From the NCBI GenBank assembly GCA_012845835.1, contig JABAKD010000022.1, forward strand, positions 10,744,718-10,808,717: a DNA stretch of 64,000 nucleotides, read 5' to 3'. Under the pieces are notes generated by a model. It made no database searches. It was given only the letters and a program-made list of their open reading frames with translations, and was not told where the DNA came from. The position numbers and the translations under genes were made by a program. This stretch comes from Undaria pinnatifida. Lineage: Eukaryota > Sar > Phaeophyceae > Laminariales > Alariaceae. How positions within the stretch are numbered: position 1 is the first letter of the stretch; the number at the start of each line of letters is the position of its first letter. Positions 10,763 to 23,189 of this stretch are shown one piece after another.

Positions 10763-13700
10763 CTAGAAGATGGAGTTCTTGTGAGCCTTGCCTTTGCTCC
10801 CGCTCCGCCATTCGGAAATGTTGTCTGTCGTGGAAATGGCGGCGACCCCCAAACGAAGAAGGGAGGGGTGGGGAGGGGACCATCGTATTATGCACGGCCG
10901 TAGTTTATAGTGCATGGCCGTAGTCTACAGGACCACCGACTCTCGCAGTCCTACCATGCCGGGACGGAGCACATCGAGTTTTCACCGACCAAGCAGACAT
11001 TGCGTGCACCAACCACGAAGCGACGTGAGTTGTTCGGCGAGTCGCATCGAGGGGGGGTTTGATATTCATTTGTTGCCTGCCTTAGTCATTTGTTCATTGA
11101 CCACGCATCCCTTTCTAGACGGAGCATCGTTCATACTCCAACAACAGACACCGCGAGGGGAGCAGGGATGAGCAAGCGGGGTTATACTTACGATATCTGC
11201 GTGTATGGCAGATGTCGGCGAGACATATGTGCCATCATATCAATATTCCCCGACGGGGCACAGATAATCGTTCCCGCTCGGCTCGTTTCCATCGGTGTAC
11301 TACTTAATGGTGTGTCGGTCGCTGGGGCTGGTTGCGGTTTCATTCATCCCATGTTTCGTCCCAACCGTTACCGTCGTTGCTCTCACGTTTGCTTATCGCC
11401 ACAGTTAGCGGTGTCAATGGAGTCATATTATTGCCGGTGACGGCTATAAAAATATCCCCAAAAAAAGATGAAGTGAAAAATGAAATTTTGATCGTTACCA
11501 AATTAACCAATCAGGAGCACTGATATAGTCTATCCATGCCAAAAATAATGAATTATGGCCAAAAAAATTCAAGGTGAGTCACTGCTCTCTTGCTGCTCCT
11601 TGTTTTCGAGCTATGAGTACAAGGCTCGAGCTTCCTTTAAGCCATCCATGCTGATCGTTGTACGTGTGCACGTTGTGATCTCGTTTCGAGTAACGATGCC
11701 CGACAATACAACCCACAGCCCACAATCAGCGGGGTATTCGACGCCACCTATCTCGCAGACATGCAGCGCTCGTAGCGATAGCTGGCCGCACGAGAGGCCG
11801 ACAGCAACCCATCCAGGAAGAAAATCAGCAGCATCTTGTAGCAGAATAGCAGAGCAGCACCCCACGTGCTTCAGCCAGCAGCAAGAATAGCAGACTACGC
11901 TATGCTTGCTGCGTCGCCCATGATGCCGGGTGGGTGTGCTTCGCTGCGTTACCCTGTACTACTGCTGCTGCTGTGGTACCTCTACATTGTACCTGGTACT
12001 ATATTGGCCGACCAGCACATGAGCAGGCAGCCAGAACATGTATTAATGGTGTGATACGTTGTATTATCTTCCTGGAGGTGACCATTTTTGTCCCATGATA
12101 TATCATGGTGATTCCGATTCCGGTGCGGTTTGCTGCGATGTATAGTACATAACCCACAGGAGTGAGTATAAAAATCAATCTTGCACAAACTGAAACAAGT
12201 TCGACCAGGGGAGACAAGGTAAAGAAAACTGCACTTGAGGAAGTTCTCGCTCTATTAGAGGTTTCAGGGTAACGCGTTTTTTTTGTTCACACCACCTTAC
12301 CTATGCCACCGTGACCTCCGATTTTCAGCATCTAACTCCACCCTTAGCCCGAGGAATCACACAAACTTTTGCACGTGCTCAGTGTTTAATCGAGATGTCA
12401 CATTAAAAAGCTTTTTCCCGGTGAAATTCGCTATATATCTATTTTTTTCCTGGTCGATCCGAAAGATTGGGACATGATATTGCGGTTGAATAGCCCTTCA
12501 TTGACACCCCTAATAGTCTATCTAGTACGGGGCCACAGGACAGGTTCTGGGTCGCTCTGGAGTGGAGTCACACCTTGGGACAACCTCAGGAAACAACGAA
12601 ACAAACCAAAACCATAGCCAAGACTGAACGTGGCAAGGGGGAAGGGGGAGGATGGGGGGGGGCTGGTTCGATGCGAATTGAGGGCGAACAGTCTAGCTTT
12701 CCCCTCACCGAAGGTGGTGTCGACGATGGCGTTGATGGCCTCTTGCGTGAAGAACGCCTGCGCGAAAAATGCACGACACCGGACAGTGAATGTGATGCGT
12801 CACCGGTCAGTGTGAAGCTAGACGAACAATGGAGCCTTTGATTGCATACGATATTTGCAACGAAGAAGCGACATCGAGACAAGCAATGACAGCAACCAAC
12901 AACCAGACTAGGATGTTTACCGATTCTGATTCGATAAAACCTAATAAATAATCCGATACTTCTCGGATCGGGTCGGATCGCTAAAAACTCCGATTCCGAT
13001 ACGATAAACGATGTGCGAGGAGGAAATACGGAAATACATGTCATGGTACTGCGCAAGAAGCATGCGTTATTTTTCTCTTCTGCCTTCATCACCACGTCGA
13101 ATCATTCACCTTGGACTCGCTCATTACGGAGGGGGGGGGCGGTAGGTCGATATTCCTTCCCCTCTAGAAGAAAGGAGTTTCTTATCGGATACCAGAAACA
13201 TCTTTTCGATCCCACTACCGATCCGATTTATCAAAATTTCCAAAACGATATGACACACTATTAGTAGTCCACCAATTATTTCAAGCCACCTAAGAAGTGC
13301 CTTCAACCCGGTGTGTACTTCAAACGTCATGCCACATTACCACCAAGCTGTGTGCCCCCAAAAACGTGGCCGCAACTCCAAACCGATTAACGCGTCGCCA
13401 TCTTCCCCGTGCATCTGGAATGGGCTGATGTTGTACAATCACTCCGAAGGATTTATCCGCTACTAACAGCTTGTTCTCGGGTACCACACCTGATGCCCCG
13501 TGAGAACGACGTTGTTAAAGCCGAGCAGCTCCGCCAGAACAGGGTCCTGTTCGACAAAGTGAATCATGAAAGCGCTTGATTGAGTGAGGTGGTACTTTTA
13601 AGTAGATACCTAAACATACTTCATCCGAAGGCTTCCTTACGTCGAGGAAACTTTATCACAACCGGATGTGCTACACAAACGGCCTCGGCAGCGGCTCACG

Positions 13701-16700
13701 TGTACCCTAAAACATCCACAACTATCTTTGGCGAAAGTGTCATCGATACTTTGTCCCTCCACAACTACCTTGAAAACAAATGTCATTGACACTTGATGCA
13801 TTCACAACTATCTTTACGGCAATCGCTCAGACGGGTTATTATGAAAAAGCGCATTATTGAGCGAGGTGGTACTCTTGAGTAGATACTCTCGAGTAGATAC
13901 CTAAACATACTACATCCGAAGGCTTCCTTACGTCGAGGAAACTTTATCACGACAAAATGTGATACACAAACGGCCTCGGCAGCGGCTCACGTGTAACCTA
14001 AAACATCCACAACTATCTTTGGCGAAAGTGTCATCGATACTGTGTCCCTCCACAACTATCTTGAAAACAAATGTCAGACTGTTTACTCATTCACGTCTAT
14101 ATTTACGGCAATCACACTGACGGGTTATGAAGGGGGCGGTGGCACATTCGGTGGCTGTTTTTGGCGGAAAGGCCCCTGGTCATTAGTTACTCAAGACACA
14201 AGCCAGATGAGGAAAGGCGTGGGGGAAAACGGGTGTACGGCCTCGTTAGTTTGCGTTCCGCACCCGTTTCACTTTGCGACCGAGAGCGAATGGTGAAACG
14301 ACGATACTACTTTAGGTTTGGGACTTCGCGCATGGCTTAAGCGCTGTTCGCAAGTATAAACGGCTCCACAGCCCCACAAGAGATCGCCAAAAACTGAAAA
14401 ACGTCAAACTCAAACCGAGAGCCAAGCAATACCGAATAACACGGCGCAAGGCGTGCCTGGTCGTCCAAATATCCCCGAGGGCCTGGATCTACTATTAATA
14501 ACAGTAAATAAATTGCACATTTTTTTCCAAAGCTGAATGTGTGAGACCGCTGAGCAGATAGATCCTGGGTGATATTATTTGCGCCGGACATCGGCATCAC
14601 ACTCCCTTACCACTTTCGCTTGCGGTAAGAGCGCGTGGTCGTTTGCCTTGGAGCGGTGCTCCGGCAGGGGTAGCATTTTTTGGCTGAAACGTTTCTGACT
14701 GAAGGGGAGAGGCTACACAACATCACAATATCGCTAGAATGCCAAGTGCGTATACAACAATATTCGTGCATTACGTAGGGAATACAGTTGGGCATAGAGT
14801 TACGTATACCTTTTTCTCTCCGTGCCAGTTTCGGATGAGGAGTAGAGCCCCTTAGCCCCTTAAGGGAGGAATCTCAGAAAATCCAGGTGCACCCCTACCG
14901 TAGCATGCGTGTTTGGACAACGTGCGGTGCCATCACCCACCTGGACCGGGGTGTCGCTGCAGTCGCGGAAGAAGTAGCCGGCCTCGTTCTCGTACACGTC
15001 GAGCCCCGCCATGCTGACCACACCAGACCTCAAACCTTCCACGAGAGCCAAAGTGTCTACCAGGCCTATGGCACGTTGTGAAGCGGAAAACACAAGACGA
15101 TTTTACAGAGGAGCGGAGTATGGGGGTACAACAGCGAGCGCGCCAACCAACAGCAATTGAGTGCTCTTATAGGCGAAAGCAGGGATGAGTTTTTTGGGAC
15201 CACTCAGGGTGAACTAGAAAGCGCGGTTGCGGTCATGTTAACGTTAAAGGAGGAGCAGCTACAGTGCAAGTATCATCCTGCCGCGCTGGTGTCGGTCATC
15301 TCCTTCCGCTGTACTTCGGACTCACCCCCTACCTCAGCAGCCCGGGCTGGTTTGTGTGGCAACTGCATACCACGTATTAATAGTCGTCACTTTTTTCGAC
15401 CAATTTTCTCTCTCAAGTCTCAAATGAGTCAACAGCACAGTAGCACGAAGTAGGCTATCTTCGACGTCGTGGCGCCCGACTGCGCACGTCGCAAGAGGTG
15501 TCTTGCTAGATGAAATCAGCCATGGCCGAGAAACAAAGAGCGCAAGGGCGTCCTCCCCAGCCGCAGCACGGTGATGTCGTTCTGAACGATATACGTACCT
15601 TGTGCCAGCCCCATTCGAGAAATACCCTTGGGTCAACCCCATTCGCTTTGGAGGATTATAGACGGTATAAGACGCAAGATAATACAACCCCATGGACAAA
15701 TTTCAAAGCTGCCGGACGATTTTTTCAAAGTTGGTTTTCTCCATAGCGTGAAGAGTGCAAACGCCGAGCGACACGTCTGTGGGTGAAAATATACGGATGA
15801 GATAAACCCAAAGGCGACATTTTTCCGTTATATGTGTTCCCCACTTGTTTTGGAGAAAGGTCGGCTCTGAAATTCATTCCAGGGGGTGAGCTATTTGCGT
15901 GTTGTCCGGTATGTCATATTTCCACCACCACCCCTTCTCCGCTTCCAACACCACCTTCTGTTTCCCGCATCGTCGACGAGAAAATACGCCGGACGAAGAA
16001 AAAGGAGAGAGCGATGTACGTGCGCTACCCTTAGGCACAGCGACGACGCCGCACACAACTAATCTATTTTTCGATTCCCTGTGGAGCCGGGGGGTCATTT
16101 TCTGGGAAACCCTTGCAGGTTTCCTACTGATATCTAGGCATGCATGCGTCGTCGATGGCCTTACTGGGATGTCCTCGTGGGTTTCCTACTGATATGTTCG
16201 CTGTCAGATGCTACATTTTAAGCTTTAATATATTCTCTACACGTGCTGAAGCTCATTGATTGGTTAGGTTCCACCGCATTGTCTCAGCAGACACCTGGTC
16301 TACCACGGCCCTTGAACCTGTCCCTGCGCGCAGGTATAACAACAGGTCCCTTACAGACCCCAATTATATCGACGTAGGCATGCATTCGATACTGTCGTCG
16401 TGGTGCGCATGTTTATCACCTCCTCTGGATGTGTTGATGAGGGCCATGCCCTTCTTCAGCTTGGGCAGGGTGTCTTTGTTGAACATGTGTCGAGTCGACG
16501 GCAGCAGCGGAACCTGGAGGAAAACCACGTCGGACTCCCGCCATGCCTGCCATAAGGTTTCCGGCGAGCACGATAAGCGGCGGGTTGGCGTCGGGGCGAG
16601 GGCGGCGGGGGGGGGGACGTACTCAATATCATGCAAGGCCGTGGTTAAGACCATTAGCCGTCGCATCCAGGGGGGAGAGGATCTCAAGCGTGACGTCAGC

Positions 16701-19700
16701 TTGTCAGTAATCTTGACCATAGAGCCTGTTGCCTTGTTCGTGCCTCACAGCAATACTGCCGCTGAACGTGGAACGACGCAGACCATAGGCGGGGTACGGC
16801 GGTATCGCAGTTCCGGGAGATTTTTGTCCTCAAGCTTGATTTTTCGTTAGACCAAAGTGCACGCATGCCTCCGTTTCGCCCGGTATACCGACAAGTTTGA
16901 AGCAAAACTAATAGAATACAAGCAAGGCAGGCAAGGCAAAAATAAAATGGCACGTTGAATGAACAAACAGGATATAGCTAAGGTGTTCACGCCTGGCGAT
17001 ATCGTTTTTGGATAACACGTCACACTATGAAGGCTCTTCTCGACGAAAATAACTCTCAAGACTCTAAATATATCCAGCATGAGATAGAACCAAACAGCTG
17101 GAATTATACCACAGAAAACGCTGGAGAGGGGCTGGTGATGTTTACGGGGCGGAGGCGAGGGAAGGGGTAGGAGAGCTGAGAAACCACACAGCTGGACTCC
17201 TCTCTGTCGTTTGACGAGAACGAAGGAGAAACGCATTCGACTTGTGTCAAAGTCCGACCACAGGCCTCGAGAGAGGGGTGAGGTCGACGATAATTTCCAT
17301 TATAGTCCTTCTAAGCATACATAGAAACCCCTCCATTATGTTACACAATAACGTATAATATGTTAGCCCTCACTCTCACCTGGTCTAGCTCGACAAACTT
17401 GGCTCCGCGGTTCACCAGGTCGGGGATCTCACCGAACGGTTCGACGCAAAGGAGGTTCACGCCGAATCCGAGCAGGATGTTGCAAACGCATTGACCGATC
17501 TGCTCGCGGCAGGTCGAGGGTGATCAGGCAAGCAAATCCTCGGGCGTTCAGGCCCCAGTGGCGGTAAAGGTTGCTCTGGAATTCAGTACGGTTACCGCCC
17601 CACCAAAGGGCAGCCACGTCCGTAGAACGAGGGCGGGGGTGTGGCAGATACATGGGATGGGCGGTCTACGACACGACCAAACAACAAACAGCGCTGCCAC
17701 AAGCTTTAGTGGGCCCGCAATCCATACGGTCGCATGTCATAATTGCTTGCAATTGTGCCGTACCTGAAAGGGAAAGGCTCTGTTACCTGCTTCAGAAAGG
17801 AAACAACAAGCAAGTGCAAGCGCAAATCAAACCGGCAAACTGCGTATTTGCACAACATGCCTTGCTGGGAGTCTCGTTTCCGTGCAAACCCAACGCATCC
17901 AAGCCCGCTGTGTAAAATTGATTTTCCGGTATTTGGCTCACACTGCACCAATCTTAGCAGCCTGTTTGCCCCCTTACCTTTCCGCAACCGACGACGGTGA
18001 CGGTCTTGCCGTGCAAGTCGAATCCAGCTAGGCCGTCGAGAGAAAAATTGGCGTCCTTCGTCCGGGCAGAAGCGCGGTTAACCTTGCGGTTAAGCGCCAT
18101 CAGCAGGGCGATGGCGTGCTCCGCTACTGCGTACGGGCTTCGTTGGCGTCGGCGTTGGCGTCGGTACCGTCGTCGCCATTGATTGTTCGAGGAGCCCGCA
18201 GTGTGAGTGACACCGATCGATTTTGGCAAGGCCGTCACGGTGTAAAGAGGGGGCGGACACAAGACGGGCACGAGGAAAAAAAAAAGAGTTGGGCCGCTGG
18301 GGGTTGTCGTGTCAGTCAGGTTTGCCAGCGTGGGCTGATGATGCTCGCCGCTACTACGGACGGACTTTTTTTGCCTTGGCGGTAAAGTCGGTATTTGCGG
18401 TCGTCATCGCTTGTTCAACGAGCATGCAGTGGAAATACCACCGGTTTCGGCTAGTCCGTCAGGCATATAGAGCAACAACGCAGAGAAGGAGTCCGCTAGA
18501 CAACCCCTTGGCATCGTCGTCGTCATCGATTGTTCGAATGGCGCAGTAAAGTGTGAGTGCCGGCGACTCTGGCGAATCCGTCATGCATACAGAAGGACAT
18601 CGGGAGAGGGAAGGCGATGAGACAGCAAAAGGAGCTGAACCTCAGGGGGTTTGCGATATCGGCCAGGTGTGTCACCGTGGGCTGCTGACGGGGGGTGCTT
18701 ATTTGGTCTGCATGGTCTCTTACGTACTCCAAACTTCACATGTAGATTAACCCGAGAAAATAAGTTGGTTCACGTTACCGGATAATAATTTGCGGACGCT
18801 ACCCCTCCCCATCAACCTCATGCACCCTTTCAGATAAAAAACTTTGTTTAGCGCTGCTGCCACCCACCCCCCAGCTTAAACAACCCCAACACCTAGAACT
18901 GCTTAGCGCGAGGCAGACTCGCCCCGATGTGTTGAAATTCCAAGAGCCCCTGCCGCTACTTCACCTGTAGGCTGGCACTCTTGCCACCGTTAAGCCCAGG
19001 GCCTGGGCGGCGGCGGTGTCCACTTTGTCAAAGCCTGCACATCTGTCCCCCATGGTCATGTAGTCACAAGCAAGGCGGGATTTTGGCGTTAGGCATGCTG
19101 CGTGCGGTGGAGTTCTCTCCAAATACTTTTAACTTTCGCGAAAGTTGTTCAGCGTGAGTAGGTGCTTGTGGACAATTCGTTAAAACGCAATATCTGGCAG
19201 CATGCGCTTATGCGCTTCGGGGGAGGCAAAGGGCGCCAAGGTGGTACGCGCCACTCATGCTACTCGGGTGTGACGCGAGAGGTATGCTCGAGATACCTTT
19301 CTCAGCTCCTGCGCTCGCGGTGACTTATACGAAGTATGCAAGCGTAGGCCACGTACACGGGCACGCTATGACTGTTGCTGCGTTGGTTGCGAAAATTGCG
19401 TATGATGATGGCGACGCTGATCATGATCATGACGACGATGATGATTACGATGATGATGATGATGATGATGATGACGACGACGACGACGACGGTGATGATG
19501 CTGATGACGATGACGACGATGATGACGATGCTGACGTTCTCACTTTTTGTCTGCTCAACCTTTTTTGTGGCCGCCGGTAGATTTCAAAGACATGTTTTTT
19601 TTGTGGCCGCCGGTAGATTTCAAAGAACTACTACTTCGAAATCTTCCCGTAGTTCTTTGAAATCTACCCGCGGTCACAAAAACGGCTGAACAGAAAAAAA

Positions 19701-22082
19701 AAAAAAAGTCCCAACCGAAGAAAAACACGCACTCGTACAAAAAAGAACCCGTGCACGGCAGTACCAGCACGCAAGAGAACGGGCCTAAAGGTCATATCAG
19801 CCTCGCAGGTTCGATACGTGCTAAGATACGGGTCACACTTTCTGACCCTTTTACGTTCTGGCCGAATTGCGGAACTGCCCAATATTTTGTTGGAACCACT
19901 TGCAATCTGCAACATTTCTGTCTGTATACCTAGGCCGCGAGAGTGCCCATCGGGTTGCACGTTCATTTTTTTCTCAATATATGTTTTTAGGCGAGTAATA
20001 AAAATCCTCAAGTGACGAGATCTAAAAACTCTACCGTAGGTCGATCCTTACGGTGGCATGCGTCTTCGGTTGCGTCAACATATACCGCGAGGAGGAAGTC
20101 GCGCCGAGTTTTGATTAAAAAAAATACCAGGAAAGCGGGAACGACCGCGTGGGTCGCAGCAGCGGTGATCTCACCGCATCGCCACCATTCCGACCCCGAA
20201 GACGCCCAGCGACTTCAATATTTGAGCGTCCGCCGAGTCGTTGACGAAGAGACACGCAACGTCGTACCTGTCGCACCGGCGAGAGGCGAAAAACGAAGAA
20301 CGAAGAACGAACGCATAACGATGGCGGCGACAGAAACGATTCTACACCACGTGACCCTCAGACGTCTTGCCCTGCGCCTACGACCAACGCGAAGCGTTCC
20401 TCTCTTCCGCTCCCCGTTCGCCATCGGTGATCGAGGTAGACACTCCCCTTCCCCCGGCCTCTTGCGCAGGCACTGCCGATTTAGTAGGGCGGTACGCAAT
20501 TCGTTGTCATCGTTCTATCGGAATGGCATGATAAAATTATGGTACGAAGAACTATTCCTTATCATGGTTCTACCGGCATGATAAGATGCAATTCCGGTAC
20601 GTGGTACGCTACTCGATGCCATCATTCTGAATGAAACAATTCCGGTACGCGGCCTTACCCAACGGAAGTAGCGACGGAAGAGGGGCTGAGGACGTCCGAT
20701 GTAAAGTCTACCACGATTTGCTCCCTTGGGCTCGCACTCTGCAGGTGCAACAGGGAAATAACGGGGGCGGAGGGGAGGGGCGCGGGGACTCTTCTCACCT
20801 CTGCAAAAAGAAACATGCCGAGGTTCTACTAACTACGAGGATCCCGCCCAGCTCCCGTCGTCAATGGAGTTTGAACGATCATGTGTTGCACGCCTCGACG
20901 GGACGGAAACTTTCGGGGCGGTCACACCGAAAAAAGACGTTTCTTTATCCTCCATGCAAATCAGTAGCAACTTTGCATAAAAGCCGATGTCACACGGTGC
21001 CCTGCACACGTCCTGTGGAAGCCGCGTATGGGCATAAAAAAGCACAATGACTGACATCAACCTAACCAGAACCGCCCCTCCCTTGGTATCTCCTGCCGCC
21101 CATTCCCGTCAGGCGTTCTCCAAGCACAGACTCGAATGGGTGCGCTGCTGATATTCCCCCCATAGTTGGTCGAAAACGACGACTGGAGGCGAGGTGCAGC
21201 CGCATCACGAGAATACGCCTCTCGCATAGTTTCTTTCTACTCCGAGTACCAGCGTACACTCTGAGCGAGAGAATCATAACTTTCCATCTGAGTTACTGAG
21301 GATGTCCATTCCGTCTGAACGACTCCCACGCTTGTGTGTGCGTGCGACTCAGCCAACTTGCTGCGTGCCCTCTCCAGGATAGAGTGGGGCGCTGTGCTTG
21401 CCGTGCCTCAAGCAGCAGTGCCTTGGCATAATCGGCGCTCTACCTCCCCGTCCGTTTAAGCGTCCCCCCCCCGAGAGGGACCTGGGCTCCACGATAAAAT
21501 GCCTAAACGCCTGCTACGGTGGCAGGTGCACCTAAACCTTCTGAGACTTTTCACCTGAGGAGCACTATACCCCACACACAAACTGACCGGGAAAAAACGA
21601 AAAGGCAATCCTATGAACGATCCCATGCACTACGCATAGACTAACAAACGTCATGGAAAACCGAAGGACACGCCAGCTACGATAGCGCTGGAATACGACG
21701 GAAGCTGAGTTCAATCGACACACGACACGTACGAAGAAACGAGGGAGTGTGGTGAGCTCAAGCTTTACGTTCCCCATCCGCCGCAGGACAAAAAACAAAG
21801 AGAAACAGAAAAAAAGCCGAAACGCTAGTGTAAAACACAAGTAACATTCCAACATTGGGTATTTCCCTCAGTCGCGGAGCCCCGTCGGCCATGACAATAA
21901 TTTTGGCCAAAAAGTGCCAGGAGTAGCCCTGGTTTAGCGCGCGTCCCCACCTCGTTGTGCTTGTCGGCCTTAGCCTTGAAGTTCTTCCTCACCCAGGCAG
22001 CCGAGTCGTAGCACATCACTCTCACGCCCTGGAAGTTATTGCCGCCGGATTTTCCGGCTTGGTCTGCCAAGCGGGATGCGGC
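10763..22082 (-). CDS. D-lactate dehydrogenase (D-isomer-specific 2-hydroxyacid dehydrogenase), 12 exons; C-terminal part of a fusion
   Basis: NAD-dependent reduction of pyruvate to D-lactate is the likely reaction. Exons, 5' to 3': 21951-22082, 20659-20738, 20175-20267, 18965-19042, 17978-18137, 17380-17499, 16420-16546, 14941-15065, 13490-13546, 12709-12757, 10763-10824, giving 360 residues to a TAG; one family motif straddles each junction. All introns are GT-AG and every phase agrees. (Eleven blocks are listed; the fused upstream exon at 25,715-25,822 makes the twelfth in this reading.) Visible motifs: SPYAVAEHA, the NAD-binding loop GCGKIG (split by an intron), substrate Arg in INTSRGG, catalytic Glu region DVYENEAGYFF, and catalytic His in LTGHQ|AFFT. 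The length fits the LdhA-type family. The NAD-ribose position that is usually Asp (YD) appears to be Glu (CVE). The first exon is entered from an acceptor at 22,083 in phase 0, matching the preceding cNMP-type exon, so ATG 22,145 is probably not the start. Confidence 0.9.
11070..11150 (+). mobile_element. fragment of LINE-like element tail (copy 1)
   Basis: The sequence TTCATTGACCACGCATCCCTTTCTAGACGGAGCA matches the tails at 27,680-27,775 and 40,560-40,660. It lies in the last intron of the dehydrogenase gene. Confidence 0.55.
13563..14135. repeat. tandem duplication, period about 285 bp, in an intron
   Basis: Two copies (13,563-13,850 and 13,851-14,135) share long near-identical blocks such as CATCCGAAGGCTTCCTTACG, GGCCTCGGCAGCGGCTCACG and CATCCACAACTATCTTTGGC. 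The array lies in the intron before the short dehydrogenase exon 13,490-13,546 and begins about 17 bp from that exon. Confidence 0.9.
19400..19540. repeat. GA(T/C) trinucleotide microsatellite
   Basis: About 140 bp of GAT/GAC triplets lies in the intron between dehydrogenase exons 20,175-20,267 and 18,965-19,042. The poly-Asp frame that reads through it is a by-product. Confidence 0.95.
19563..19683. repeat. direct copy plus inverted repeat (hairpin)
   Basis: TTTTTTGTGGCCGCCGGTAG plus ATTTCAAAGA occurs at about 19,560-19,593 and again at 19,597-19,631. An inverted copy follows at 19,650-19,683 (GTAGTTCTTTGAAATC...GGTCACAAAA). The second and third copies form a ~34-bp stem with an ~18-nt loop. 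Confidence 0.85.
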
Positions 22083-22154
22083 CTGGCCACAAGGAGGCGT
22101 GGATGGGGTTTCCGTACAGGGTAGCGTGCCAGCATGTCCGTACATTACGCTAGC

Positions 22155-22710
22155 GTTTTCATGGTTTCATGTATCTATGAATTGCAAACATGTTGTTCAT
22201 CGCGGTAGTGTTCTTACGGCTGCGTGTATCTATCAAAGCAAACATGTTCATCACGTTTGTGTTTTTTTAACAGTCAGGCTCACCTATGAATGTAAAAATG
22301 CCGTTAATCACGTTAGTGTTCCTACGGCTACATGTATCTATCAAGGCAAACATATCGTACATCACGTTCGTGCCTTCGTGGCCATCACTCTATGCGGAAT
22401 GATAAGCACATTTTGTACTACTTTTAGGATACATAAGTTACAAACATTACCTGAATAGATTGGTATAGACTAAGCTATAAACTCGTTTGGGTGGGTCGGC
22501 GTTCCTAGCCGGGTTACTTGCGCAGTGGTCATTTTTTTCTGTTGTTTTCAAGAGCTTTTTCGTTTTTCCCTCCCTTTCAGCTTGCGACGCCCCCGGGATT
22601 TCAAGTGAAATCACACCCCCAAGGGAGAACCTGTACGTATCTATTAACGTAAGCATGTCGTGCATTACGATGATGTTTTTATGGCTACGTGTATCTATTA
22701 AAGAGTATTA
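22155..22710. repeat. imperfect ~65-70-bp tandem repeats
   Basis: Copies of GTGTTCTTACGGCTACGTGT followed by ATCTATCAA.GCAAACATGTT and CATCACGTTAG occur through 22,155-22,385, with a separated copy at 22,630-22,705. They lie in the intron just upstream of the first dehydrogenase exon. Confidence 0.7.
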
Positions 22711-23187
22711 TACACACGCTACACTATTGATAGGGGTGCACCTAACCATTTCTAAGGCTCCTCGTTTGAGTCACCCCTACGTCTCACCCTAACACTGACG
22801 TCGAGAACAAATGTACGCTTAACCTGATTAACAATCCCATGATCTACGCACACAACGAAAAACAACGAAAAAAAAAACACAACGTATACGGAAATATTCA
22901 GGAAAAGGCAATATTAATAGTAGATAAACCGAAAATATGCGGGGAAAGGAAATGGGGAAATGGTTGGCACAACGTCATAAAAGAGAGATACTACTGCTAT
23001 ATGGAAGAATATTCCATTTATATCGGAACAGCAACTATGCTATATTGTCGAATGGCAAAAAATAGCAATAATAATGACATATGGAACTCCTATGGTATTG
23101 GGTGCCAGAACTATGCAAGTCTAGTTGAGGAGCCCCGCCAGCCTAAATGCTTTGGTCGAAACGTGCTTGCCTTACCGTAGCACGCGT
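22705..23187 (-). mobile_element. MITE, family M1, carrying an internal insertion
   Basis: The left end is like ACACGCTAC...AGGGGTGCACC and the right end is TTACCGTAGCACGCGTG. The interior AATCCCATGATCTACGCACA is the reverse of the M1 core. The element is about 220 bp longer than other copies because it contains a different repeat (22,905-23,075) that recurs at 38,580-38,790. Confidence 0.5.
22905..23075 (+). repeat. dispersed repeat R2, copy 1
   Basis: Shares ATATG.GGGGAAAGGAAATG, GGAAATGGTTGGCA-type sequence, TATGGAAG.ATATTC and ATTTA.ATCGGAACAGCA with 38,580-38,790. No coding capacity was recognised. Confidence 0.6.
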
Positions 23188-23189
23188 GA

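Noticed and set aside
12240-12480. Alternative last exon of the dehydrogenase (SENFLK-like frame)
   Set aside because: Its phase does not match the donor at 12,708. The exon at 10,763-10,824 (DNISEW...NSIF, stop) fits both phase and family.
16260-16850. 196-codon plus-strand frame
   Set aside because: It is the shadow of dehydrogenase exon 16,420-16,546 and flanking intron.
19257-19580. Plus-strand frame with poly-Asp
   Set aside because: It is the GAT/GAC microsatellite inside a dehydrogenase intron.
20012-20581. 189-codon plus-strand frame
   Set aside because: It is antisense to dehydrogenase exon 20,175-20,267.
22083-22145. ATG at 22,145 as start of the dehydrogenase
   Set aside because: An acceptor at 22,083 joins in phase to the cNMP-type exon, and the residues from 22,145 to 22,083 (Pro/Thr/Cys-rich) do not look like the family. 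It remains possible as an alternative start.
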